Below, in pieces: positions 19,381-32,824 of a stretch of 64,000 bases of DNA (its first letter is position 1; every line of letters starts with the position of its first letter). Position numbers and translations under genes: made by a program. The notes beneath the pieces are model-generated. The model was not told where the DNA came from, made no database searches, and saw only the letters and a list, made by a program, of their open reading frames with translations. The stretch is from Mycobacterium sp. UM_CSW (GTDB taxonomy: Bacteria; Actinomycetota; Actinomycetes; Mycobacteriales; Mycobacteriaceae). Location: NCBI RefSeq assembly GCF_000455205.1, contig NZ_AUWQ01000023.1:45257-109256 (forward strand), given 5' to 3'.

Positions 19381-19815
19381 TTACATGTCCTTGAACACCA
19401 CCGCGGTGGCGCCGTTGATCTGCATGACCGTCACCCGTTCGCCGGGTTCGTAGACATCGTTGTCGTTGAGTGGCCGGGCCGTCCATACCTGACCGTCCAG
19501 CTTCACCTGACCCTCGTCGCGGGCGACGCGGTCGAGCACCAGCGCGCTCTTGCCCTCCAGCGCTTTGATGCCGGTCGGCAGCCCCTTCGCGGGTGTGAGC
19601 CGACGCCGCAGCGCCGGCCGCACCAAGACCAGCAGCAGCACCGAGACGACCACGAACACCGCCGCCTCGGCCCAGATCGGCCAGCCCACCAGCCAAGTGG
19701 TGCCCGCGGCGGCCAGCGCGCCCCCGGAAAGCATCAACAGCGACATGTCGCCCGTCAGCGCCTCCGCACCGGCCAGCACCAGCGCGAATATGAGCCAAAT
19801 CACCGCGGCGGGCAT
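19381..19815 (-). CDS. NfeD-like membrane protein with C-terminal OB-fold (Rv1487-like)
   Basis: 144 residues when started at the ATG reading [18 protein letters not shown], matching the remembered Rv1487 length; an ORF extension 14 codons upstream lacks support. Three or four membrane helices are followed by an OB-fold domain ([19 protein letters not shown], then [19 protein letters not shown]). NfeD short forms lack the ClpP-like protease domain and pair with stomatins. The neighbouring SPFH gene downstream makes the usual NfeD-SPFH couple. Confidence 0.9.
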   Translation of the reverse strand: MPAAVIWLIFALVLAGAEALTGDMSLLMLSGGALAAAGTTWLVGWPIWAEAAVFVVVSVLLLVLVRPALRRRLTPAKGLPTGIKALEGKSALVLDRVARDEGQVKLDGQVWTARPLNDNDVYEPGERVTVMQINGATAVVFKDM

Positions 19816-19872
19816 GCGGTCAGAATACGCGTAATCCGCCTTTGCCGGACCAAACAACTACACTCCGAGATC

Positions 19873-20793
19873 ATGTGGTGTCCCAGTGTCTCGCTGTCCC
19901 TGTGGGCCAACGCCTGGCTCGCGGGCAAGGCCGCGCCCGACGATGTGTTGGACGCGTTATCCCTTTGGGCGCCAAAGCAATCGGTCACGGCGTATGATGC
20001 CGTCGCCGCCGGCCACACGGGACTGCCGTGGCCCGATGTGCACGACGCCGGGACGGTCACACTGCTGCAGACGCTGCGCGCGGCGGTCGGCCGGCCGTCC
20101 GTGCCGGCGTCCGCAGGGTTGCCGGCTCGTTTGCGCGGGACCATCAGCGTGGTGCTGCCGGTCCCCGGCGACGTTCGTGGGCTGGCAGCGGGGACGCAGT
20201 TCGAGAGCGACGCGCTGGCCTCCGGCGAGGCCGTGATCATCGCCAACCCCGACGATCCGACCACCGCCGTCGGGCTGGTCCCCGAGTTCAGCTACGGCGA
20301 TCTGGACGGCGCCAACGACGACGCGGACCTACCAGAATTGTGTGCGCTGTCGTGGACCGTGTACTCACTGCCCGGCGCGCCGCCGCTGCACCACTACGAG
20401 CTCGGGGACGCGGAATACGCGCTGCGGTCCGCCGTACGCTCGGCCGCGGATGCCCTCGGCGCCATCGGCTTGGGCGCCGCCGCCGACGTCGACGATCCGC
20501 GCGGGCTCGTTGAGCAGCTGCTGGAATCGGCACGGCAGCACCGCATTCCCGACCATGCGCCGTCGCGAGCCCTGCGGGTGCTGGAGAACGCCGCGCACGT
20601 TGACGCCATCATCGCCGTCAGCGCCGGGCTGAGCCGGTCCGATTCCCCCGCGGATCGCATCGCCGCGGGCATCACGCAGTCGTCGTCACAGGCGCAGATC
20701 GCCACCGACGCGCTGCGCCCGCTGACCACCGTGGTGCGTTCGGCGCGGATGGCCGCGGTCGACGCGATCCTGCAATCGGCTTGGGCCGACTAA
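19873..20793 (+). CDS. Conserved mycobacterial hypothetical protein (Rv1486c-like)
   Basis: 306 residues from the ATG reading [20 protein letters not shown]. No membrane segment, signal peptide or catalytic motif is recognised. The N-terminal half ends in a hydrophobic beta-type segment [20 protein letters not shown], the C-terminal half is helical and alanine rich. The position, divergent from NfeD and convergent with ferrochelatase, is that of Rv1486c. A longer reading frame exists upstream but it would overlap the NfeD gene on the other strand and its composition is not coding-like. Function unknown. Confidence 0.8.
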   Translation: MWCPSVSLSLWANAWLAGKAAPDDVLDALSLWAPKQSVTAYDAVAAGHTGLPWPDVHDAGTVTLLQTLRAAVGRPSVPASAGLPARLRGTISVVLPVPGDVRGLAAGTQFESDALASGEAVIIANPDDPTTAVGLVPEFSYGDLDGANDDADLPELCALSWTVYSLPGAPPLHHYELGDAEYALRSAVRSAADALGAIGLGAAADVDDPRGLVEQLLESARQHRIPDHAPSRALRVLENAAHVDAIIAVSAGLSRSDSPADRIAAGITQSSSQAQIATDALRPLTTVVRSARMAAVDAILQSAWAD

Positions 20794-20939
20794 TCCTGTT
20801 GGCGGCCACCCGCTTCGCCCGGCTACGCCGCGCTCGCGATCGCCGACTACGTCTGATGGCGCGACCCGCTTCGCCCGGCTACGCCGCGCTCGCGATCGCC
20901 GCTAAGTCTGATGGCGGCGACCCGCTAATCCTGTTGGCG
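20790..20939. repeat. 56-bp tandem repeat (about 2.2 copies) flanked by a 15-bp direct repeat
   Basis: Two units, 20808-20863 and 20864-20919, share their first 38 bases (starting ACCCGCTTCGCCCGGCTACG) and a similar tail with small indels (GTCTGATGGCG in both); a third unit begins at 20920 and breaks off. The block CTAATCCTGTTGGCG occurs at 20790-20804 (over the stop of the Rv1486c-like gene) and again at 20925-20939 (encoding the end of ferrochelatase on the other strand). The array occupies the gap between two convergent genes and resembles the VNTR/MIRU-type arrays of mycobacteria. Confidence 0.85.
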
Positions 20940-21929
20940 CGCCATGCAATGCGGCGGGCGGCACGGCGCGCCGTTGACGCTGGCGAGGCAGCCCGGCACC
21001 GGATCCCTTCCGGTGACCCGGGTCGGCGCCCGGCCGTGACGGAGCTCGTCGATCAGGTCGGCGGCGAGCCGGGCGAATCGCCTGTCGGCGTTGGGAGTTG
21101 CGGCGCGGGCGAAGGCCAACCCCGCGGCCTCGGCCTGTAACCGCAACTCGTGGTCGAGATCCCACACCACCTCGATGTGGTCGGCAACAAACCCGATCGG
21201 GCAGACGACGACGGCCTCGGTGCCCGTCAGCGTCGCGAGGTGGTCCTCGACGCTCGGCTCCAACCACGGCACCTGCGGCGGGCCAGAGCGCGACTGCCAG
21301 GCCAGGTCGTAGTCGGTGTAGCCGGCGGCCGCCGCGACCAGCCTTGCGGCATAGGCGACTTGGCGGCTGTAGAGCTGGGGACCGAAGCGCTGGTCGGCGG
21401 CCACCGGGACCGAATGCGCGGTGAAGACCAGCCGGGCGCCCTTCGGCACCGTTTCGGCGGCGGCGGTGACGGCCCCGGCGAACATCTCGACGAAAAGCGG
21501 ATGGTCGAAATACGGCCGCAGCTTTACCAATTCGGGTGAGCCCGGCCCGGCCACCCGGCGGGCCCGGGCGATGTCTTCGACATACTGCGTGCAGCTGGAA
21601 TATCCGCTCCACGCCGACGTGGTGAACACCGCGGCGCGGCGAACACCGTTGTCCCGCATGGTCGCGACGGTGTCCTCGACGTAGGGTTGCCAATTCCGGT
21701 TGCCGAAATACACCGGCAGATCCAGTTCCGCGCGCAGCTCGGCGATCAGGGCGCGGTTGATGCCGTTGATCGGCGATACTCCGCCGAAATGCAGGTAGTG
21801 CTCGGCGACTTCGTCGAGGCGCTCGGGCGGCACGTTGCGGCCCCGGGTGACGTTCTCCAGGAACGGCCGCACCTGCTCGGGGCCCTCCGGCCCGCCGAAG
21901 GACAAGAGCAGGACGGCGTCGAAATCCAT
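20925..21929 (-). CDS. hemH: Ferrochelatase (coproporphyrin/protoporphyrin ferrochelatase)
   Basis: 334 residues, called hemZ (Rv1485) in M. tuberculosis. It inserts Fe(II) into the porphyrin in the last steps of haem synthesis; actinobacteria use the coproporphyrin-dependent route, so the true substrate is probably coproporphyrin III. Motifs: [20 protein letters not shown] at the N-terminus, the catalytic histidine in FTAHSVPV, and [19 protein letters not shown] with the metal-handling His and Glu. The C-terminal tail [16 protein letters not shown] carries three cysteines suited to the [2Fe-2S] cluster known for mycobacterial ferrochelatase. It is directly downstream of inhA (6 bp), as in M. 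tuberculosis. Confidence 0.95.
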   Translation of the reverse strand: MDFDAVLLLSFGGPEGPEQVRPFLENVTRGRNVPPERLDEVAEHYLHFGGVSPINGINRALIAELRAELDLPVYFGNRNWQPYVEDTVATMRDNGVRRAAVFTTSAWSGYSSCTQYVEDIARARRVAGPGSPELVKLRPYFDHPLFVEMFAGAVTAAAETVPKGARLVFTAHSVPVAADQRFGPQLYSRQVAYAARLVAAAAGYTDYDLAWQSRSGPPQVPWLEPSVEDHLATLTGTEAVVVCPIGFVADHIEVVWDLDHELRLQAEAAGLAFARAATPNADRRFARLAADLIDELRHGRAPTRVTGRDPVPGCLASVNGAPCRPPHCMARQQD

Positions 21930-21935
21930 TACGCG

Positions 21936-23562
<1,627 letters not shown>

Positions 23563-23597
23563 GGCGCGTGCCCCGAAATCTGCCCCCTGTCGTGCCG

Positions 23598-23649
23598 CGA
23601 GCGTCACACTAGCGCGACGCTCGACGCCCACCGTCACGCTGGCGTGACG
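23598..23649. repeat. Pair of GC-rich palindromes upstream of mabA
   Basis: Palindrome 1 (23598-23623) has arms CGAGCGTC/GACGCTCG around a nearly symmetrical core; palindrome 2 (23632-23649) is CGTCACGC/GCGTGACG with a 2-bp spacer, followed again by CTCGG. Both are built from the same CGTCACGC word. They lie between the vWA gene's end and mabA and could be terminator hairpins, a protein-binding site or a dispersed mycobacterial repeat. Confidence 0.7.
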
Positions 23650-23662
23650 CTCGGCGGCAGAA

Positions 23663-24670
23663 TCACGTCGGCAGGCGCCGGTTGATCAGCAGCGCGGCCA
23701 GCCCCGCGAGGGCCAGGACCAGCGCACCCAGCCGCAGCCAGCCCGTGCTGGCGTCGCCCTTGATCGTCTCGTAGCCGATCTGCTGCTGCAGCGACGCGTA
23801 GACGGCTTTCAGCTCGGCCAGGCTGGCGGCGTTGTACCAGTTCCCACCGGAGAGCTCGGCGACCTTCTTCATGGTGGAGTCGTCGACGGGAACGGGCTGG
23901 CGCTGGTCGTTGATCTCGACGAAGCCGTAGGGCGTGCCGAACGAGATCGTCGAGATGGGCACGCCCTGGTCCTTGGCGGTGCGCGCGGCGGTGAAGGCGC
24001 CCTTGGGGTTGTCGGGGTTGGTCGGCATCGTCTCCTTGCCGTCGGAGAACAACACGATGCGTGCGGGTGGGGGCGTGTCGCCGCCGCCGATCACCGCGCC
24101 GACGGTGGCGATGGCCTGCAACGCGGTGAAGATGCCTTCCCCGGTCGCGGTGCGGTCGGCGAACTGGAGCTTGTCCAGCGCGTTCTTGGTCGCTTCCCGG
24201 TTGGTGGTCGGGGACACCAGCACGGTCGCGGTCCCCGCATACTCGATCAGGCCCAGGTTGATGCCGGGTGTCAGCTCGTCGGCGAACTGCTTGGCGGCCT
24301 CCTGCGCGGCCGCCATGCGATTGGGCGGAACGTCGGTGGCGCGCATCGACTGCGACACGTCAATCACCAGCATCACCACCGCGCGGTTGCGCGGGATCCG
24401 GACGTCGTTCGTCGGCCCCGCCATCGCGATCGTGAACAGCACCAGCGCCAACACCAGCAGGATCGCCGGCACGTGCCGCCAACGCGAAGGACGTTGCGGT
24501 GCAACGCTTTCCAGCAGCTCCATGTTCGCGAATCGCAGCATCCGCCGCTGCCGCGCGAGTTGCAGCACGATGTACAGCGCGGCCAACCCGACGGCGGCAA
24601 ACAGGAAAAGGAAAAACCAAGCGTGCGCGAAGCCCGACAGCGTCATCGGGCCCAGCAGGGGCAGTGTCAC
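23663..24670 (-). CDS. von Willebrand factor A-domain membrane protein, BatA-like (Rv1481-like)
   Basis: 335 residues. Two N-terminal membrane helices (about 14-37 and 66-85), a vWA domain with the MIDAS motif DVSQS at 104-108 and later FSDGKE, and a C-terminal helix ending RRLPT. vWA proteins of this kind act with MoxR AAA ATPases and DUF58 proteins as chaperone-like complexes in the envelope. The start overlaps the stop of the DUF58 gene by 4 bp, and the gene ends the moxR1-DUF58-vWA operon. Confidence 0.92.
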   Translation of the reverse strand: MTLPLLGPMTLSGFAHAWFFLFLFAAVGLAALYIVLQLARQRRMLRFANMELLESVAPQRPSRWRHVPAILLVLALVLFTIAMAGPTNDVRIPRNRAVVMLVIDVSQSMRATDVPPNRMAAAQEAAKQFADELTPGINLGLIEYAGTATVLVSPTTNREATKNALDKLQFADRTATGEGIFTALQAIATVGAVIGGGDTPPPARIVLFSDGKETMPTNPDNPKGAFTAARTAKDQGVPISTISFGTPYGFVEINDQRQPVPVDDSTMKKVAELSGGNWYNAASLAELKAVYASLQQQIGYETIKGDASTGWLRLGALVLALAGLAALLINRRLPT

Positions 24671-25617
24671 TGCCGGCCCGCCAGTGCCCCGCGACGGCGG
24701 GACTCGACGAAGCGGACGATGTCGGCGATCCAGTCCCGGTCGGTGCGCAGCGTCAGCACCGGGGCCCCGCAGCTGCGGATGGTGCGGGACACCTCGGCGC
24801 GGTGGGCCGCGGCCGCCTTGGCGAAGTCGTCACGCAGCTGGGCGTCGATGGTGAATTCCCGGGTGACCCCGGTTTCCGCGTCCTGCAAGACCACGTCGCC
24901 GATGTCGGGCAGCTCGACGTCGCGCGGGTCGAGCACCTCGATCGCCAGCACCTCGTGGCGGGCCGCGATCGCCCGCAGGGGGCGCATCCAGTTGATGGGG
25001 CCCAGGAAGTCGCTGATGATGACGGCCATGCCGCGGCGGCGCTCGGGCCGGCGCAACGCGTCGATCGCGGTCGCCAAATCGCCGCGCACGCCGACCGGTG
25101 CCCTGGGCGTGGTGGCGATGGTGCGCAGCAGCGTCTGCTCGTGCTGGCGCCCCGAGCGGGCCGGGACCCGGGTGATCGTCGCGCCGGTGGCGATGATCGC
25201 GCCGAGCCTGTTGCCGCCGCCACTGTTGAGGAACGTGATCGCCGCCGCGGCGGCCACGGCCAGGTCGCGCTTCTCGCACACCGTGGTGCCGAAGTCCAGG
25301 CTGGCCGACATGTCGACCACCATCCACGTCTCCAGCTCGCGGTCGGCGATCATCTGCCGGACGTGCGGGTGCATGGTGCGCGCGGTGACGGCCCAGTCCA
25401 TCCGCCGGACGTCGTCGCCGGGCTGGTACTCGCGCGACTCCCCCGGCTCGGTACCCGGCCCCGGGATCAGGCCGAGGTGGTCGCCGTGCAGGACCCCGTC
25501 GAGCTTGCGCTTGACCGTGAGCTCGAGCTGGCGCAGCGCCGCCGACAGCTTCGGGTCGTCAATCTGCCCGCGCTCGAACGATGGCGGATGACGCACCGCC
25601 TTGTGGGGTTCGGTCAC
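24667..25617 (-). CDS. DUF58 protein (Rv1480-like)
   Basis: 316 residues. The DUF58 signature is [19 protein letters not shown] at about 59-77, embedded in a degenerate vWA-type fold ([15 protein letters not shown] and [10 protein letters not shown] supply the DxSxS-like and later acidic strands). DUF58 proteins are almost always encoded with MoxR ATPases, as here: it overlaps moxR1 upstream and the vWA gene downstream by 4 bp each (ATGA/GTGA type). The predicted role is an adaptor or substrate-linking subunit in the MoxR system; no enzymatic activity is known. Confidence 0.92.
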   Translation of the reverse strand: MTEPHKAVRHPPSFERGQIDDPKLSAALRQLELTVKRKLDGVLHGDHLGLIPGPGTEPGESREYQPGDDVRRMDWAVTARTMHPHVRQMIADRELETWMVVDMSASLDFGTTVCEKRDLAVAAAAAITFLNSGGGNRLGAIIATGATITRVPARSGRQHEQTLLRTIATTPRAPVGVRGDLATAIDALRRPERRRGMAVIISDFLGPINWMRPLRAIAARHEVLAIEVLDPRDVELPDIGDVVLQDAETGVTREFTIDAQLRDDFAKAAAAHRAEVSRTIRSCGAPVLTLRTDRDWIADIVRFVESRRRGALAGRQ

Positions 25618-26747
25618 CGACCGCTGGCCGCCACGGTCTGCATCACCGGGGGAACCGAATGACCTTGCTGCGGAACGGCATTCACCTGCGGCAGGGCCAC
25701 CGTCTGCAGGATCCGGTTGATGACGATCTCCGGCGAGATCTCGTCGGCGAGCGCGTCATAGGTGAGTATCAGCCGGTGCCGCAGCACGTCGGGAATGACC
25801 TCCACGACATCCTGCGGGATCACGTAGTCGCGACCGCGGACCAGCGCCAGCGAGCGGGCGCCGGCGATGATGCCCAGCGAGGCGCGCGGTGACGCACCGA
25901 ACGAGACCCAGGTCTTGACGTCGTTCATGCCGAGCTGCTCGGGGTTGCGGGTGGCGGTGACGACGCGCACCACGTAGTCGACCAGCGCGTGGTGGACGAA
26001 GACGTTGGACGCGATGTCCTGCAGCCGCAGCAGGTCGCCGGTGTTGAGGATCTGCTTGGGCACCGGCGGCTTGACGCCCATCCGGTAGATGATCTCCCGC
26101 TCCTCCTCCGGCGACGGGTAGCCGACATTGATCTTGAACAGGAAGCGGTCGCGCTGGGCCTCGGGCAGCGGGTAGACGCCCTCGTGCTCGATCGGGTTCT
26201 GGGTGGCCATCACCAGGAACGGGTTGGGCAGCGGGAAGGTCTTGCCGCCGATCGACACGTGGCGCTCCTGCATGACCTCCAGCAGCGCCGACTGCACCTT
26301 CGCCGGCGCGCGGTTGATCTCGTCGGCGAGCAGGAAGTTGACCACCACCGGGCCGAGCTCGGTGTCGAACTCCTCCTTGCCTTGCCGGTAGATGCGGGTA
26401 CCGATGATGTCGGTGGGCACCAGGTCGGGCGTGAACTGGATGCGCGCGAACGTCCCGCCGACCACGCGCGCGAACGTCTCCACGGCCAGCGTCTTGGCAA
26501 CGCCGGGGACACCCTCGAGCAACACGTGCCCCTTGGACAACAGGCCGACCAGCATCCGCTCCACGAGCTGGTCCTGCCCGACGATGATCCGCTTGACCTC
26601 GAAGATGGCCCGCTCCAGCGTGTGGACCTCGGCGGCCAGCCCGTTACCGCCGCCTGGAGGCGCCTCGTGCGCCGGAGGGCCGGACGGACCACCCTGGCCC
26701 GGGTAATTGCTGGCGCCCGGGGGCGGCCCACCTGCTGATGTCATCAA
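25614..26747 (-). CDS. moxR1: MoxR-family AAA+ ATPase
   Basis: 377 residues. A glycine/proline-rich N-terminal extension of about 35 residues precedes the AAA core: Walker A GVPGVAKT (79-86), Walker B LLADEINRAP, sensor-1 region VMATQNPIEHEG, and the arginine-finger segment PLPEAQRDRFLFKINV. MoxR ATPases act as chaperones for insertion of cofactors or assembly of protein complexes. In M. tuberculosis this gene (Rv1479) follows ripA-ripB, and the order is kept here: ripA, ripB, then moxR1. ATG at 26747 or the next codon (26744) could initiate; I kept the longer. Confidence 0.94.
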   Translation of the reverse strand: MMTSAGGPPPGASNYPGQGGPSGPPAHEAPPGGGNGLAAEVHTLERAIFEVKRIIVGQDQLVERMLVGLLSKGHVLLEGVPGVAKTLAVETFARVVGGTFARIQFTPDLVPTDIIGTRIYRQGKEEFDTELGPVVVNFLLADEINRAPAKVQSALLEVMQERHVSIGGKTFPLPNPFLVMATQNPIEHEGVYPLPEAQRDRFLFKINVGYPSPEEEREIIYRMGVKPPVPKQILNTGDLLRLQDIASNVFVHHALVDYVVRVVTATRNPEQLGMNDVKTWVSFGASPRASLGIIAGARSLALVRGRDYVIPQDVVEVIPDVLRHRLILTYDALADEISPEIVINRILQTVALPQVNAVPQQGHSVPPVMQTVAASGR

Positions 26748-26865
26748 GAACCCTCCACGCTCATCTGGACACGACTGCCGGGCAGCGACGTGCCCTGGAC
26801 CAACTATTCCAGGCCAGCCGGTTTCCGTCGACGCTCGCCCGGTTGATGCCTCGCCGGCCCCGCGA

Positions 26866-27600
26866 TCAGTACTCGATGATCCTAGTCAGGAACGGCGTCA
26901 TGCCGGGCTTGCGCACCGGGCTGACGGTGACCTTGCCGGCGAGGCTGGACGCCTCGAGCATCTGCCCGTTGCCCAGGTACATGGTGACGTGCTGGCCGCC
27001 GTTCGGGCCGTAGAAGATGAGGTCGCCGCGCCTCGCCTGGTCGGGCGGAATGTGGCGACCGGCGTTGTACTGGTCACCGGAGAACCGTGGGATGAGCACG
27101 CCGACACCGGCGAAGCCGTAGCGCATCAGCCCCGAGCAGTCGAAGCCGTTGATGTTGGCCCCGTCGCCGACGCCCTTGCTGGGCCCGTCCAGCGAGCCGC
27201 CGCCCCACGAATACGGGACACCCATCTGCGATCCCATCCGCTTGATCACATATTCGATGGCCTGCCGGCCGTAGACCCGCGGGATCTTGCCGCCGGGGTT
27301 GGTGGGGGTCGCCGCCGTCGGCGCCGGGTCACCGCCGAGGTTGATCCCGAGCCCGCCGAGGAATTGCTTGCCGAGGTCCAGCGTGGTCTGGGTCGCTTGG
27401 GCGGTGGCCTGCAGCGAGGCGTTGGCCACGGCGAGCGGATCGCCCGGCGCTCCGGCGCTGATGGTGGCCGGCAGGGTGGGGTCCCACTGGCCGGGGTCGG
27501 CCCTAACCACGGGAGCGGGGCTGGCCACAGACAACATCAACCCGGCCACCACAGCGGTGATCCAGGCGAAGTTGATCAGGCGAAACCTATTGCGGCGCAT
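26866..27600 (-). CDS. ripB: NlpC/P60 peptidoglycan endopeptidase RipB
   Basis: 244 residues: a signal peptide (hydrophobic 12-30, cleavage near VVRA-DP), a linker and a C-terminal NlpC/P60 domain with catalytic Cys155 in GFDCSGL, His203 in GQHVTMY and a following acidic residue (Glu215) near MLEA. RipB cleaves between D-Glu and m-DAP in wall stem peptides during cell separation. Unlike RipA, it has no long coiled coil. It lies 24 bp downstream of ripA and shares high identity in the catalytic domain, consistent with a tandem duplication known in mycobacteria. Confidence 0.95.
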   Translation of the reverse strand: MRRNRFRLINFAWITAVVAGLMLSVASPAPVVRADPGQWDPTLPATISAGAPGDPLAVANASLQATAQATQTTLDLGKQFLGGLGINLGGDPAPTAATPTNPGGKIPRVYGRQAIEYVIKRMGSQMGVPYSWGGGSLDGPSKGVGDGANINGFDCSGLMRYGFAGVGVLIPRFSGDQYNAGRHIPPDQARRGDLIFYGPNGGQHVTMYLGNGQMLEASSLAGKVTVSPVRKPGMTPFLTRIIEY

Positions 27601-27624
27601 AGCTCCTCGTTCAGTAGTTGGTCG

Positions 27625-29058
27625 TCACCATTCGATGTAGCGGACCACGTACGGCGTCATCCCGCTGGTGCGCACGGGCGCGACGCGAACCTTCAATCCG
27701 ATGTCGGGAGCCTCGAGCATCTGGCCGTCGCCGAGGTAGATCGTCACGTGCTGGCTGCCGCCAGGTCCGTAGAAGATGACGTCCCCGCGGCGCATCTGCG
27801 CCGACGGGATCTTGCGGCCCAGGTTGTACTGCGACCCCGAGTAGTGCGGCAGCTTGATCCCCACGCCGGCGAACGAGTACAGGACCAGGCCCGAACAGTC
27901 GAAGCCGGTGATCCCGGCGCCGGAGTCGATGCCCTTGCTGGGCCCGGCCGCGTTGCCGCCGCCCCACGAATAGGGCACGCCGATCTGCGACATGCCGCGC
28001 CGGATCACGTACTCGGTGGCCTGCCGCCCGTACACCCGGGGGATGCGGCCGGCGGTGCCGCCGGGTGCGGCGTTGGTGATGCCGGTGTCATCGGGCTTGA
28101 GGATGCCCAGCTGCTGCAAGAAGCTTCGGCCCATGCCGGCGGTGACCTGCGTCGACGTGGCCGAGATGCCCAGCACCTGGTTGATGACGGCGATCGGGTC
28201 ACCGGGGACGTTGGCGCTGGGCACCATGGGCAACGTCGGGTCCCACAGGCCATCCCACCGGCGGCCGCCGGAATGCGGGGCGCCGGCCGGGGCACCCGGA
28301 TCCCACCGGTCCCCCGAGACCGCGACGCCGGACGAGCCGTGCTCCGCCGCCCATTCACGCTGGGCCGCTACGAGTTTCGCCTGGGCCTGGTCCCGCTCGT
28401 CGGCCAGGCGGGTGGCCAGTTCACGCTGGTCGTTGAACTTGCGCTTGGAATCGGTGAGCGCGGCCACCGCGGCGTCCTGGCTGGCCTTGGCGTCGGCGGC
28501 GGCCTTGTCGGCCTTCTGCTTGGCCAGCCGCGCCGCCGACTCCTTGTTCACCTGCTCGGTCCGGGCGCGCTGCAGCTTGTCCATTACCGCCTGGGAGCTC
28601 GCGGTCAGGGTCTCGGCGGCGCTTTGGGTCGCGATCATGTCTTCCGGGCTGGTCGCGGTCAGGTAGCTGCCCGACGGCCCGTTCATGTAGGTGGCCGCCG
28701 CGAAGGTGTTGAACCGGTGCTGGGCCGCGGCGATCGCCGCGTTGGCGTCCTTGACGGCCTGCTGGCTGGCCTCGACGTCGTGCTCGGCGGCGGTCGCGTT
28801 GTCCCGCGCGGTCTCGACGTCGACCAGTGCCTTGTTGACGCTTTCCTGCTCGGTCTGGATTTCGGCCGTCAGGTCTTCCAGGCGCTGGTTGGCCTTGGCG
28901 ACGTTCGCGATCAACGCGGCCATGCTGTCCGCGGCGGGGTCGGCGTCGGCCAGGCCCGGGGTGGACATCAGCATGGCCACGCTCAGCACCGACGGAACGA
29001 CCGGCCGGAGCAACCTGATGGCCGGTCGCGCAGAGGGTCCCCAGCGCGTACGTCTCAT
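27625..29058 (-). CDS. ripA: NlpC/P60 peptidoglycan endopeptidase RipA
   Basis: 477 residues. Signal peptide at the N-terminus (Arg-rich, hydrophobic 18-33, cleavage near GLADA-DP), then a long alpha-helical coiled coil (about 45-240, rich in Ala, Lys, Glu and Gln) that blocks the active site in the zymogen, a Pro/Gly linker, and the catalytic domain with Cys388 (FDCSGL), His437 (SQHVTIY) and Glu449. RipA is the main septal hydrolase and works with RpfB. AGGAG precedes the ATG. The upstream 250 bp contain an MtrA-like direct repeat, in line with the known control of ripA by MtrA. Confidence 0.96.
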   Translation of the reverse strand: MRRTRWGPSARPAIRLLRPVVPSVLSVAMLMSTPGLADADPAADSMAALIANVAKANQRLEDLTAEIQTEQESVNKALVDVETARDNATAAEHDVEASQQAVKDANAAIAAAQHRFNTFAAATYMNGPSGSYLTATSPEDMIATQSAAETLTASSQAVMDKLQRARTEQVNKESAARLAKQKADKAAADAKASQDAAVAALTDSKRKFNDQRELATRLADERDQAQAKLVAAQREWAAEHGSSGVAVSGDRWDPGAPAGAPHSGGRRWDGLWDPTLPMVPSANVPGDPIAVINQVLGISATSTQVTAGMGRSFLQQLGILKPDDTGITNAAPGGTAGRIPRVYGRQATEYVIRRGMSQIGVPYSWGGGNAAGPSKGIDSGAGITGFDCSGLVLYSFAGVGIKLPHYSGSQYNLGRKIPSAQMRRGDVIFYGPGGSQHVTIYLGDGQMLEAPDIGLKVRVAPVRTSGMTPYVVRYIEW

Positions 29059-29212
29059 TCGACAGGTCTCCTACGGCTCAACGCGGACGGGCGGCGCCAG
29101 GCACGGCCTTTCTGAAAACGCCACAAACAACACGAGCACCATTTGCACCGTACGTCACATATGACGCGGTGGAAACGCTAGTCACAAACTGCACTCTTGA
29201 CGTGCGTTTAAT

Positions 29213-29229
29213 GTGACCGAACGGTGACC
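29213..29229. promoter_or_regulatory. Candidate MtrA-type direct repeat upstream of ripA
   Basis: GTGACC at 29213-29218 and again at 29224-29229, an 11-bp period; on the ripA-coding strand this is GGTCAC twice, i.e. GTCACCGTT and GTCACATTA separated by 2 bp. MtrA sites are described as loosely conserved 9-bp direct repeats of the GTCACAGCG kind with a 2-bp spacer, and ripA is a known MtrA target. The site lies about 155-170 bp upstream of the ripA start. Confidence 0.5.
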
Positions 29230-29252
29230 TGCGGTGTTTGCCGCGCTGAGTC

Positions 29253-29268
29253 TGGGGCGACCGCCCCA
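29253..29268. terminator. Short terminator-like hairpin
   Basis: Perfect 7-bp inverted repeat TGGGGCG/CGCCCCA with a 2-nt loop, 41 bp past the stop of the Rv1476-like gene on the minus strand and upstream of ripA, so it could end the former transcript. Confidence 0.45.
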
Positions 29269-29308
29269 TCAGTTGACCCGCGCCGGATGCGCGTGTCAGA
29301 CGCCGTTA

Positions 29309-29848
29309 CTAGGCGCCGTCGGGCGCTTCCGCCGTCGTTCCCGGCGCCTCGGCCGGCGTTGCTGCGCGCTTGGCGCGCAACTGTAGAAATCGGGTGCCCA
29401 CGGCCGCCGCGAGCACCGCGATCAGCAGGAAGATGGTCAGGCCCGTCCAGGGGAACTCGGGCGTATTCAACTCGTGCAGGAAATGCTGCGCCGAGACGAC
29501 TGGGTTGCCCGTCTTGGCGTTGTCCTCGCCGGCCTCGAGCGTCACGCGCGGAAATTGCGTGCTGTAGGTGCCGACGTAACTCGGGCTCAATGTCAGCACG
29601 GTGGCGTCGTGATAGTCGGCGCCGACGACGGTGGAGATGTCGCGCAGAGGGGTGTCGTTCGGCGGGTTGTGGTCGAGCAGCACGATCTTGAGGTTGATGC
29701 CGTCGGCGTGCGCCTGGTTGACGATGTCGAGCAGGCCGGGCATCGCGGCCGGCGGGGCGCTGACGCCGGTGGCGGCGACCTGCGCCTTGATCGCGGTCAT
29801 GTCGACGTCCACCGGAATGTAGAGCGGCAGGATCGGGTGCCCGGTCAT
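29309..29848 (-). CDS. Conserved mycobacterial single-pass membrane protein (Rv1476-like)
   Basis: 179 residues when started at the ATG of MTGHPILPLYIPVDVD; the longer frame from 29929 would read through the acn promoter region and is disfavoured. The body is soluble-looking, with NLKIVLLDHNPPNDTPLRD and SPSYVGTYSTQFPRVTLEAG, which suggests an extracytoplasmic or cytosolic domain, and there is one C-terminal membrane helix (ends near VGTRFLQLRAKR). No enzyme signature is recognised. It is divergent from acn and upstream of ripA on the same strand. Confidence 0.8.
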   Translation of the reverse strand: MTGHPILPLYIPVDVDMTAIKAQVAATGVSAPPAAMPGLLDIVNQAHADGINLKIVLLDHNPPNDTPLRDISTVVGADYHDATVLTLSPSYVGTYSTQFPRVTLEAGEDNAKTGNPVVSAQHFLHELNTPEFPWTGLTIFLLIAVLAAAVGTRFLQLRAKRAATPAEAPGTTAEAPDGA

Positions 29849-29921
29849 GCCGACACTGTAATGGGGCTTTAAACCCGCGCCGCGCGCGACAAGACTGGGA
29901 TTAGGGGCACCCGCCGTAATA

Positions 29922-29937
29922 CAGGACAAGCGTACTG
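29922..29937. promoter_or_regulatory. Candidate AcnR operator in the acn promoter
   Basis: The 16-mer CAGGACAAGCGTACTG matches at every defined position the AcnR motif reported in Corynebacterium glutamicum (CAGNACnnnCGTACTG, recalled from the literature). It lies 65-80 bp upstream of the acn start and next to a TTAAAG sequence that could be part of the -10. The acnR-like gene follows acn, as in corynebacteria, so the operator has a natural cognate repressor. Confidence 0.75.
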
Positions 29938-30001
29938 TTAAAGTGGTACCGCACCGCCGACATGGCCCGTCGGCGGGAGAACTTAATCCTTGGGAGTTGA
30001 A

Positions 30002-32812
<2,811 letters not shown>

Positions 32813-32824
32813 CCGTCGCCGCCT

